Shown here one piece after another: positions 6,105-11,421 of a stretch of 11,421 nt of DNA. The stretch is from SW-9-67-25 sp964471665 (GTDB lineage Archaea; Halobacteriota; Halobacteria; Halobacteriales; Haloarculaceae). The notes under the pieces were generated by a model that made no database searches, was not told the origin of the DNA, and saw only the letters and a list, made by a program, of their open reading frames with translations. A program made the translations under genes and the position numbers. The first letter of the stretch is position 1; each line of letters begins with the position of its first letter. The stretch lies in assembly GCA_964471665.1 (NCBI GenBank), contig CAYYHG010000093.1:1-11421 (forward strand), given 5' to 3'.

Positions 6105-7160
6105 TCACTCCGCGACATCGAAACCCAGGCCGCCGTACCCCTCGTAGTCTTGGAGCTGTATGTCCTCGTAGGCGAGTGCGTCGAGCGAATCCGTGTCGAC
6201 GTCGATCGTGGGTGGCGTTCGCGGCTCGCGCGCGAGTTGCTCCAGCAGCCCGGGGACGTGGTCGTAGCCGTACTGGTGGCTGGCTGGATCGACCTCCGCG
6301 TCTGGCTCGGGCGGCACAGATTCCAGGAGCCACTCGCGAACCTCGCGGTACTCCTTTCGACCGTCGACAGCGGCGATCCGTTCCTGGAGCGGGGCGAGGT
6401 TGTCGGCGTACCAGGCGCCTCGCTGGCCTTTGCCACAGTAGACGTGTGCGTCGACCAGCGAGTGCGCGAAGCGCCCGGGCTCGAGGCCGGTGACCGTCGC
6501 GACAACCTTCCCGAGGAGCGCGTAGGCGGCGACGTTGAACGGCACGCCGAGGGTGATGTCGGCGCTGCGCTGGGTGAGATGGCAGTTGAGCCGGCCGCCC
6601 TGGACGTTGAACACGAACGTGTAGTGACAGGGCGGCAACCCGGAGACGGCGGCGTTGGCCGGGTGCCAGGCGCTGACGACCAGCCGCCGGGAGTGACGGT
6701 CCCGGTCGGGGTTGTCGCCGCGGAGGGTGTCCACGACGTACGCGAGCTGGTCGAACACGAGCGTCTCCGTCTCCCTGTCGCGGGCCACCCAGGGACACGT
6801 GGTGTCGGCCCAGACTTCGCCGGGCAACTGCGCCTGGCTGTCGGGGACGGGAAAGCGCCGCCAGAACCGCCCGTAGGCGCTCGGGAGCGCGCCGTCGTCG
6901 TCGGCCCAGGCGTCCCAGATGCCTGTCTCGTCGGTGAGCGACCGGATGTGGTGGTCGCCGGAGATGTACCAGACGAGTTCGTGGAGCATCGAATCCCACC
7001 GGAACGTGTCCATCCGTTTCGTCGTCAGCAGTGGATACGACGCCGCGAGGTCACACTCGTAGTACTCCCCGAAGGTCGCGATCGTGTCCGCGTCGGTGCG
7101 GTTCGGTTTGTAGGTCCCCCCGGTCAGCGCGTTCCGGACCAGGGCGTGATACTCCTCCAT
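6105..7160 (-). CDS. thyA: Thymidylate synthase
   Basis: This 351-residue ThyA-type enzyme converts dUMP to dTMP, using methylene-tetrahydrofolate as carbon donor and reductant. The catalytic Cys178 is in LPPCHYTFVFNV. The dUMP-binding QRSADITLGVPFN is at 197-209, and H..YCGKGQRG with its downstream segment completes the nucleotide site. TTKRMDTFRWDSMLHELVW (46-64) is the conserved N-terminal core. The protein is longer than the 264-residue E. coli enzyme, mainly through an insertion around residues 100-150 and a C-terminal stretch, as in other halobacterial versions. The C-terminus has the residues LGFDVAE rather than the usual P-x-[MI]-x-[VA] ending. The ATG at 7160 has a TATA box 25-32 bp upstream and is probably leaderless. 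It forms an operon with folA. Confidence 0.95.
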   Translation of the reverse strand: MEEYHALVRNALTGGTYKPNRTDADTIATFGEYYECDLAASYPLLTTKRMDTFRWDSMLHELVWYISGDHHIRSLTDETGIWDAWADDDGALPSAYGRFWRRFPVPDSQAQLPGEVWADTTCPWVARDRETETLVFDQLAYVVDTLRGDNPDRDRHSRRLVVSAWHPANAAVSGLPPCHYTFVFNVQGGRLNCHLTQRSADITLGVPFNVAAYALLGKVVATVTGLEPGRFAHSLVDAHVYCGKGQRGAWYADNLAPLQERIAAVDGRKEYREVREWLLESVPPEPDAEVDPASHQYGYDHVPGLLEQLAREPRTPPTIDVDTDSLDALAYEDIQLQDYEGYGGLGFDVAE

Positions 7161-7184
7161 CGGTTAGACCGAGGTGCCGGTCGA

Positions 7185-7192
7185 CTCATAAG
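7185..7192 (-). promoter_or_regulatory. TATA box of thyA-folA
   Basis: The minus strand reads GACAGCA-CTTATGAG, with CTTATGAG 25-32 bp before the thyA ATG and GACAGC in the BRE position. It predicts a transcription start at or next to the ATG. Confidence 0.65.
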
Positions 7193-7193
7193 T

Positions 7194-7215
7194 GCTGTCC
7201 CCGCGGAAAGACAGC
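7194..7215. repeat. Inverted repeat shared by the two divergent promoters
   Basis: GCTGTC at 7194-7199 and GACAGC at 7210-7215 are perfect 6-bp arms around a 10-bp centre. They occupy the BRE positions of the thyA and tRNA promoters, which explains the symmetry without a dedicated regulator. The repeat centre, 7204.5, is exactly midway between the thyA ATG (7160) and the tRNA 5' end (7249). Confidence 0.6.
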
Positions 7216-7216
7216 C

Positions 7217-7223
7217 TTTATTA
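7217..7223 (+). promoter_or_regulatory. TATA box of the tRNA-Glu gene
   Basis: TTTATTA lies 26-32 bp before the first base of the mature tRNA, preceded by GACAGCC in the BRE position. Strength and distance are both good. Confidence 0.7.
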
Positions 7224-7248
7224 CTGGCAGGTACTCACCTCCGGACGC

Positions 7249-7353
7249 GCTCGGTTGGTGTAGTCCGGCCAATCATATCGGCCTTTCGACAATTTCGGTC
7301 GAGGCCGGATTGGGAGACAGCCGATGACCGGGGTTCAAATCCCCGACCGAGCA
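7249..7353 (+). tRNA. tRNA-Glu (anticodon UUC), intron-containing
   Basis: The cloverleaf is complete. The acceptor stem is GCTCGGT (7249-7255) with ACCGAGC (7346-7352) and discriminator A at 7353. The D arm is weak, with three pairs as in other tRNA-Glu. The anticodon stem is TCGGC (7278-7282) with GCCGA (7320-7324), and the loop is CTTTCG plus A7319 with anticodon TTC at 7285-7287. The T arm is CGGGG-TTCAAAT-CCCCG (7329-7345). The variable loop is 4 nt and no CCA is encoded. Removing 7289-7318 leaves a 75-nt mature tRNA. The gene has its own promoter and stands alone between thyA and the palindromic element. I see no copy of its 3' end elsewhere in the window, so there is no sign of use as an integration site. 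Confidence 0.93.
7289..7318 (+). other. Archaeal tRNA intron (30 nt) with bulge-helix-bulge splice sites
   Basis: The intron sits between tRNA positions 37 and 38, the canonical archaeal site. All parts of the bulge-helix-bulge can be drawn. The outer helix is the anticodon stem. The central 4-bp helix is CTTT (7283-7286) with GGAG (7313-7316). The 5' bulge is CG|A (7287-7289) and the 3' bulge is AC|A (7317-7319). The inner helix is CAAT (7290-7293) with ATTG (7309-7312). A small hairpin CGGT-CGAG-GCCG caps the intron. The splicing endonuclease would cut after 7288 and after 7318. Confidence 0.88.
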
Positions 7354-7408
7354 TTCTGCGACGAACGCGAACAGCGACCACGAGAGAGGATTCTGAACCG
7401 ACAGGGTA

Positions 7409-7494
7409 TCATAGTGATTGCTGTAAGCCATTACCGGATTGACCGCAAGACGCGACGCGGTCGAAACGGTAAATCGTTACAGCAATCACTATGA
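7409..7494. mobile_element. 86-bp palindromic element, probable MITE
   Basis: The ends are an 18-bp perfect inverted repeat: TCATAGTGATTGCTGTAA at 7409-7426 and its reverse complement at 7477-7494. Further in, TTACCG (7431-7436) pairs with CGGTAA (7467-7472) and GACCGC (7441-7446) with GCGGTC (7457-7462). The whole unit therefore folds into one long hairpin with two symmetric 4-nt internal loops and a short apical loop. It has no coding capacity. It is more AT-rich than its surroundings at the termini. This is the form of a MITE derived from an IS element with the same termini. No clear target-site duplication flanks it, so a regulatory or termination structure is the alternative. It lies 56 bp after the tRNA and 86 bp before purD. 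Confidence 0.65.
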
Positions 7495-7550
7495 GATAAG
7501 ACGACTGTCGTTCTGTAACGGACCGACCGTCCACACCACAGGTGGGAAAC

Positions 7551-7556
7551 GCTTAC
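7551..7556 (+). promoter_or_regulatory. TATA-like box of purD
   Basis: GAAAC-GCTTAC reads as a BRE-like element and a TATA-like box 25-30 bp before the ATG at 7581. It supports a leaderless purD transcript and rejects the in-frame ATG at 7542, which would put the box inside the gene. Confidence 0.5.
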
Positions 7557-7580
7557 GTCGGCGCCTGCCGGGCATCCAGT

Positions 7581-8894
7581 ATGAGCGAGACCGTGCTGTT
7601 GGTCGGTGGTGGTGGTCGCGAACACGCCATCGCCCGCGCGCTCGCGGATTCGGACGCGGACCTGTACGCCTGCGCCGGCAACCGCAACCCCGGCATTGTC
7701 CGTCTCGCGGAGGGGATGGAGACGCTTGACACGACGAACACCTCCGCCGTCCGGTCGTACGCACAGAAGATCGAGGCAACGCTTGCTGTCATCGGCCCCG
7801 AGGCGCCGCTCGAGGCGGGGGTCGCGGACGCGCTCGACGAGGCCGGCGTCTACGCGTTCGGGCCCCAGCAGGCCGAGGCCCGCATCGAGACGGACAAGGG
7901 CTTCCAGCGGCGGTTCATGGAGAAACACGCCATCCCGGGCTGTCCGGACTTCGAGGAGTTTCACGACACGGCGGCCGCCTGCGAGTACATCGACAGCCAC
8001 GACGGGGACCTGGCGGTCAAGCCCGCCGGGCTCACCGGGGGAAAGGGGGTTCGGGTCATCGGCGACCAGGTGACCGTCGAGGAGGCGAAAGCGTACGTCC
8101 GCGAGTCCGACTACGAACGACTCGTCCTCGAAGAGCGCCTCGTCGGCGAGGAGTTCACCGTCCAGGCGTTCGTGGCCAACGGCGACCTGCGCGTCACCCC
8201 TGCGGTGCAGGACCACAAGCGCGCCTACGAGGGCGACGAGGGGCCGAACACCGGCGGGATGGGCTCGTACAGCGACGCTGCCCTGGAACTGCCCTTTATG
8301 ACCGAGTCCGACTACGTCGAGGCCGTCGACGTTCTCCAGGAGACGGTCGACGCACTCGAGGGGTACAAGGGCGTCCTCTACGGACAGTTCATGCTGACCG
8401 CGGACGGCGTGAAAGTCGTCGAGTTCAACGCCCGCTTCGGGGACCCGGAGGCGATGAACACCCTGCCCGTCCTGCAGACGGACTTCCTCGACGTGCTGGT
8501 CGCCGCGCGGGAGGGCGAGAACCTCCCGAAACTCCGCTTCGAGCGCCAGGCCACGGTCTGCAAGTACGCCGTCCCGGACGGGTACCCGGCCGACCCCGAG
8601 TCCGGGACGCGCCTGACGATCGACGAGGAGAGCGTGGCCAGCACGGCCGGGACAGACAGCGACGCCACTCTCTACTACGCGAGCGTCGACGAGCGAGAGG
8701 ACGGCGTCTACACCACCACCTCGCGGTCGTTCGCGGTCGTAGGGGTGGCCGACGCCATCGCGGAGGCCGAGGCAATCGCCGGGGAGGCGCTCGCGGCCGG
8801 CGGCGAGGAAGGGTTGCGGGTCCGCCACGACATCGGCACGCCCGACCTCGTCCAGCAGCGCGTCGACCACGTGGCCGAGTTGCGTGACGGGTAG
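7581..8894 (+). CDS. purD: Phosphoribosylamine--glycine ligase (GAR synthetase)
   Basis: This 437-residue enzyme joins glycine to phosphoribosylamine with ATP, the second step of purine synthesis. The N-terminal GGGGREHAIA (9-18) is the family's nucleotide-like loop. IGPEAPLEAGVADALDEAG follows. The ATP-grasp core has AVKPAGLTGGKGV, LVLEERLVGEEFTVQAF, the signature GPNTGGMGSYS, and the metal-binding VVEFNARFGDPEAM. Length is normal. The start chosen is the ATG giving MSETVLLVGGGGREHA, as in the family. Thirteen further in-frame codons upstream exist but overlap the TATA box. A glycosyltransferase gene follows after 38 bp on the same strand and may be co-transcribed. Confidence 0.96.
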   Translation: MSETVLLVGGGGREHAIARALADSDADLYACAGNRNPGIVRLAEGMETLDTTNTSAVRSYAQKIEATLAVIGPEAPLEAGVADALDEAGVYAFGPQQAEARIETDKGFQRRFMEKHAIPGCPDFEEFHDTAAACEYIDSHDGDLAVKPAGLTGGKGVRVIGDQVTVEEAKAYVRESDYERLVLEERLVGEEFTVQAFVANGDLRVTPAVQDHKRAYEGDEGPNTGGMGSYSDAALELPFMTESDYVEAVDVLQETVDALEGYKGVLYGQFMLTADGVKVVEFNARFGDPEAMNTLPVLQTDFLDVLVAAREGENLPKLRFERQATVCKYAVPDGYPADPESGTRLTIDEESVASTAGTDSDATLYYASVDEREDGVYTTTSRSFAVVGVADAIAEAEAIAGEALAAGGEEGLRVRHDIGTPDLVQQRVDHVAELRDG

Positions 8895-8932
8895 GACCCG
8901 GTCAGTTCCCGGAGGTCCCGACCACGGAAAAC

Positions 8933-9967
8933 ATGAAGGTCAGCCACTACTTCGAGTGGGAGCAGTACATCACCGGCGGCCAGGCCCAGTCGGTGCGCAA
9001 CCAGCGGAAGATGCTGGACCGCCACGGCGTCGAGTACACGACGGAGCCGACCCTCGAGGCGGACCTGCTACACCTCAACAACATGGGGCCACGGTCGGTC
9101 TACTACGCCAAGAGAGCCAGCAGAGCTGGCGTGCCGGTCGTCGCACACACCCACCAGACCGCCGAGGACTTCCGGGAGAGTTTCGCGCTCTCGGATCTGC
9201 TCGCGGGACCGATGCAACCGTACCTCTCGTTTGCCTACGGACTCGCCGACCACCTGGTCTGTCCCTCCGAGCACACTGCGGCGGTGATGGACGAGTACTG
9301 TGACACCCCGCGGACGGTCATCTCGAACGGGTTCGACCCGGGGAAGCTGGACGGCTACGAGGCCCTCCGCGAGGAGTATCTCGGCCGGTACGACCTCGAC
9401 CCGCCCGTGGTGTTCATGGTCGGCCACGTCATCGAGCGCAAGGGACTGTCGACGTTCGTCGAGACCGCCCGCCGGCTGCCGGAGCTGGATTTTGTCTGGT
9501 TCGGCTACCTCAATCCCGGCGGCGGCACCCTCGACAGGGTGTTGCGCAGCCGCCGGACCACCAGGCACGTCGAGAACGCACCCGAGAACTGCACGTTCAG
9601 CGGGTACATCGAGGACGTCCGCGGGGCGTTCGCAGCCGGCGACGTGTTCTTCTTCCCGACGAAAAACGAAAACGAGGGCATGGCGCTGCTCGAGGCGATG
9701 GCCTGCGGGACGCCCCCTGTCGTCCGGGACATCCCGACGTTCGCGTGGCTCGAGGACGGGACCAACTGCCTGAAAGCGAGCGAGGAGTTCCTCGCCCCGG
9801 TCGAACGGCTGGCCGGAACCGCCGACCTGCGGGAGCGACTCGGCGCGGCGGCCGCCGAGGCCAGCCGGGCGTACACGCTCGACGCCGTCAGCGACGACCT
9901 CGTGACTCTGTACCGGTCGCTGGCGAACGACGATCGGTATCGGGGCCCGACCGAGCACAAGGTATAG
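8933..9967 (+). CDS. GT4-family glycosyltransferase
   Basis: This 344-residue protein has the GT-B fold and transfers a sugar from a nucleotide donor with retention. The N-terminal acceptor domain begins MKVSHYFEWEQYITGGQAQS, with the donor-phosphate GG at 15-16. The C-terminal domain starts near 155, with VVFMVGHVIERKGLSTFVETA. The E-x7-E motif is Glu246-Glu254 in KNENEGMALLEAMACGTPPV. There is no membrane helix, but a membrane-surface role is common in the family, in glycolipid or surface-glycan synthesis. The acceptor cannot be read from sequence. It lies 38 bp after purD with no clear TATA box of its own, so read-through from purD is likely. The first ATG gives the expected domain start. 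A GGAGGT at 8911-8916 is too far away (16 nt) to be its ribosome site. Confidence 0.88.
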   Translation: MKVSHYFEWEQYITGGQAQSVRNQRKMLDRHGVEYTTEPTLEADLLHLNNMGPRSVYYAKRASRAGVPVVAHTHQTAEDFRESFALSDLLAGPMQPYLSFAYGLADHLVCPSEHTAAVMDEYCDTPRTVISNGFDPGKLDGYEALREEYLGRYDLDPPVVFMVGHVIERKGLSTFVETARRLPELDFVWFGYLNPGGGTLDRVLRSRRTTRHVENAPENCTFSGYIEDVRGAFAAGDVFFFPTKNENEGMALLEAMACGTPPVVRDIPTFAWLEDGTNCLKASEEFLAPVERLAGTADLRERLGAAAAEASRAYTLDAVSDDLVTLYRSLANDDRYRGPTEHKV

Positions 9968-9992
9968 GGGACGACCGGTACCAGTGGTGACC

Positions 9993-10277
9993 GTGACCAT
10001 CGCCGAGGAGCGCATCGAGCGGCTGACGACCCTCGCACGCGAGGCGGCCACCGAGTGCCACGAGGAGCGTGCCCGCCGGTACGTCCGCAGGGCACGCCGC
10101 GTCGCGGAACGCAACCGCCTGGGACTGCCCCGGGAGTTCAGGCGGTTCACCTGCGAGACCTGTGACGCGTACCTCCGGCCGGGCAAGAACGCCCGCGTCC
10201 GTCTCCAGGACGGCCACGTCGTCGTCACCTGTGACTGCGGTCACCAGGCGCGCTATCCATACGAGGAGGGTGGGTGA
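9993..10277 (+). CDS. rnp4: RNase P protein component 4 (Rpr2/Rpp21 family)
   Basis: This small basic protein (94 residues) is a subunit of archaeal RNase P, which trims the 5' leaders of tRNAs. The N-terminal helices (IAEERIERLTTLAREA, then RARRYVRRARRVAERNRLGLP) carry the family's Arg-rich RNA-contact pattern. The zinc ribbon has CETC, PGKNARVRLQDGHVVVTC and CDCGHQARYPY. The second knuckle is C-x-C rather than the usual C-x2-C. Three GTG codons at 9984, 9987 and 9993 could start it. I chose 9993 because MTIAEERI fits the family and a weak TATA-like GGTATAG (9961-9967) is 26-32 bp upstream. That box overlaps the stop of the glycosyltransferase gene. The start is uncertain, the family call is not. 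Confidence 0.88.
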   Translation: MTIAEERIERLTTLAREAATECHEERARRYVRRARRVAERNRLGLPREFRRFTCETCDAYLRPGKNARVRLQDGHVVVTCDCGHQARYPYEEGG

Positions 10278-10332
10278 TTGTATACCGTGGTGTCGGAAGC
10301 ACTGATAGATATCTGCCGGGAGAAGACCTCAA

Positions 10333-10340
10333 TATTTAAA
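10333..10340 (+). promoter_or_regulatory. Strong TATA box of yhbY-mscS
   Basis: TATTTAAA lies 25-32 bp before the ATG at 10365, in an AT-rich patch (10331-10341). It is the best TATA match in the window. It means yhbY and the channel gene are transcribed from their own promoter in the 87-bp gap after rnp4, and it predicts a leaderless mRNA. Confidence 0.75.
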
Positions 10341-10364
10341 ACGGCGTGGCCTCCACGCTCTCTT

Positions 10365-10613
10365 ATGAGTGAGGAGACGCGCAGTCAGCGCATCCACGAG
10401 CTGGAGGCGACAGTCCGTGTCGGCAAGCGCGGCGTCGAGGCAGTCACCGACGAACTCGCCAGCCAGCTCGAGAACAGCGAGTTCGTGAAGGCGAAGTTCC
10501 TCCGGGCGAGCCGCGGGGGAACCGACACCGAGACCCTGGCGGCCGACCTCGCCGAGGCGGTCGACGGCGAGGTCGTCGAGACGCGTGGCCACACGGCGGT
10601 GTTCGAACGATGA
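10365..10613 (+). CDS. yhbY: YhbY-family RNA-binding protein (CRM domain)
   Basis: This 82-residue protein is a stand-alone CRM domain, an RNA-binding fold linked to ribosome assembly in bacteria and archaea. Features are IHELEATVRVGKRGV (10-24) with the conserved G-K-x-G loop, the helix AVTDELASQLENSEFVKAKF and the C-terminal strand GHTAVFER. Codons in frame upstream of the ATG reach back to 10278 but cross the TATA box, so the ATG at 10365 is chosen. It follows rnp4, another RNA-processing gene, as is common in haloarchaea. Its stop overlaps the ATG of the channel gene by 4 nt (ATGA), so the two are translationally coupled. Confidence 0.9.
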   Translation: MSEETRSQRIHELEATVRVGKRGVEAVTDELASQLENSEFVKAKFLRASRGGTDTETLAADLAEAVDGEVVETRGHTAVFER

Positions 10614-11421
10614 GTTTCGCCCTCGCGACGCCAGTCGAGGAGACGGGCGGTCCGGTCGCTGGCGCCCTCCGGGACGCTGGCGTCCCCTACGCGGGAGCGC
10701 TCGGTTCGGTGATCACGTTCGTGGTCGTCTTCCTGGTCATCTACACCGTCGGGCGGTCAGTCCTCGGATCGATCCTCGCCCGGATACTGGACCAGCGCGG
10801 GCTGGACACCCACGCCAGGAGGCCGCTGCTGAAGCTCACGAACATCGCCGTCGTCTTCGTGGCTGTCGCCGTCGCCTTCGGCGCCGCCGGGTTCGGGAAT
10901 TTCCTGACCGCGCTGGCGACCGTCGCGGCCGCCGCGACGCTGGCGATCGGGTTCGCGTTGCAGGATGTCATCCAGAACTTCGTTGCCGGCGTCTTCATCT
11001 TCACAGACAGACCGTTCCGCATCGGCGACTGGATCGAGTGGGACGGCAACTCGGGTGTCGTCGAGGATATCAGCCTCCGCGTGACGCGCGTGCGAACCTT
11101 CGACAACGAGCTCCTCACCGTACCCAACTCCAACCTGACCGACGGGGTGATCAAAAACCCCGTCGCGAAGGGACAACTGCGCCTGAAGTTCGTCTTCGGC
11201 GTCGGCTACGACGACGACATCGACGAGGCCACCGAGATCATCCTGGAGGAAGCCGAGGGCCACGAGGGGATCATGGACGACCCCGCGCCGTCGGTTCGCC
11301 TGGTCGAACTCGGCGACTCCTCGGTGGGCCTCCAGTCGCGGATCTGGATCGACGATCCCAGCCGCTCGGACTTCGTGAAGACCCGCGGCGAGTACGTCCA
11401 GTCGGTCAAACAGCGGTTCGA
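10610..11421 (+). CDS. mscS: MscS-family mechanosensitive channel (3' end missing)
   Basis: The frame is open for 270 codons from the ATG at 10610 to the window end. The product is a membrane channel that opens on tension and releases solutes at hypo-osmotic shock. Three hydrophobic segments lie at about 28-50, 76-96 and 98-131. The third is the pore helix, rich in Ala and Gly (ATVAAAATLAIGFALQD, 103-119). The beta domain follows with the family signature PFRIGDWIEWDG (135-146), GVVEDISLRVTRVRTFDNE and TVPNSNL (170-176). The final cytoplasmic alpha/beta part starts at about 190 and is cut. The short extracellular N-terminus and three helices match the small MscS type. It overlaps yhbY by 4 nt, an odd partnership of RNA-binding and channel genes. 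Confidence 0.93.
   Translation, partial: MSFALATPVEETGGPVAGALRDAGVPYAGALGSVITFVVVFLVIYTVGRSVLGSILARILDQRGLDTHARRPLLKLTNIAVVFVAVAVAFGAAGFGNFLTALATVAAAATLAIGFALQDVIQNFVAGVFIFTDRPFRIGDWIEWDGNSGVVEDISLRVTRVRTFDNELLTVPNSNLTDGVIKNPVAKGQLRLKFVFGVGYDDDIDEATEIILEEAEGHEGIMDDPAPSVRLVELGDSSVGLQSRIWIDDPSRSDFVKTRGEYVQSVKQRF

Noticed and set aside
7337..7353. tRNA 3' end as an attachment site of an integrated element
   Set aside because: No second copy of the 3' end and no integrase are in the window; the flanking genes are housekeeping.
6027..7442. 471-codon plus-strand open frame opposite folA and thyA and across the tRNA
   Set aside because: Both sense genes are certain, and this frame also reads through the tRNA and half of the palindromic element.
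7542..7580. Upstream start for purD, adding 13 residues
   Set aside because: The extra codons cover the TATA-like box, and family members begin near MSETVLLVGG.
7431..8870. 479-codon minus-strand open frame opposite purD
   Set aside because: Shadow of purD; its Val/Arg/Gly-rich product resembles no family.
9130..9150. Short inverted repeat GCCAGC-AGA-GCTGGC near 9117-9131 in the glycosyltransferase gene
   Set aside because: It lies within coding sequence, is short, and is explained by codon composition.

Overview
The window looks like chromosomal DNA of a halophilic archaeon (class Halobacteria). The sequence is GC-rich, the predicted proteins are rich in Asp and Glu, and many genes have a TATA-like box 25-32 bp before the start codon, as in leaderless haloarchaeal transcripts. 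Family content agrees: an HVO_0476-type zinc-finger protein, an RNase P protein 4 homologue, a stand-alone YhbY protein and an intron-containing tRNA. The genus cannot be fixed from this sequence. Both ends cut through genes.

Layout. (1) 1-784, minus: N-terminal part of a siroheme nitrite/sulfite reductase, followed by a 345-bp non-coding stretch. (2) 1130-3203, plus: zinc-finger protein, protein-L-isoaspartate methyltransferase (start 1 nt after the previous stop) and a divergent methyltransferase-like paralogue, probably a protein-repair cluster. Its promoter carries a 15-bp palindrome that overlaps the TATA box. (3) 3200-3643, minus: small membrane-anchored protein with an exported Ig-like domain. 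It is convergent with the paralogue, and the two stop codons share one CTAG. (4) 3743-4846, plus: class-V PLP enzyme. (5) 4867-5520, minus: unrecognised coiled-coil protein. (6) 5600-7160, minus: thyA then folA, the dTMP synthesis and folate recycling operon. (7) 7249-7353, plus: tRNA-Glu(UUC) split by a 30-nt archaeal intron. Its promoter mirrors that of thyA about a common centre. (8) 7409-7494: an 86-bp near-palindrome with 18-bp perfect termini, probably a MITE. (9) 7581-9967, plus: purD and a GT4 glycosyltransferase. (10) 9993-11421, plus: RNase P protein 4, then yhbY with its own strong TATA box, overlapping by 4 nt an MscS-type channel that runs off the window.

Most of the window is housekeeping: nucleotide synthesis, protein repair, RNA processing and osmotic safety. 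I see no defence system, prophage, CRISPR array or biosynthetic cluster. The most notable items are the tRNA-Glu intron with a complete bulge-helix-bulge, the MITE-like palindrome next to it, the operator-like palindrome at 1106-1120, the mirrored thyA/tRNA promoters, and the methyltransferase paralogue that has lost the family's substrate-site motif.
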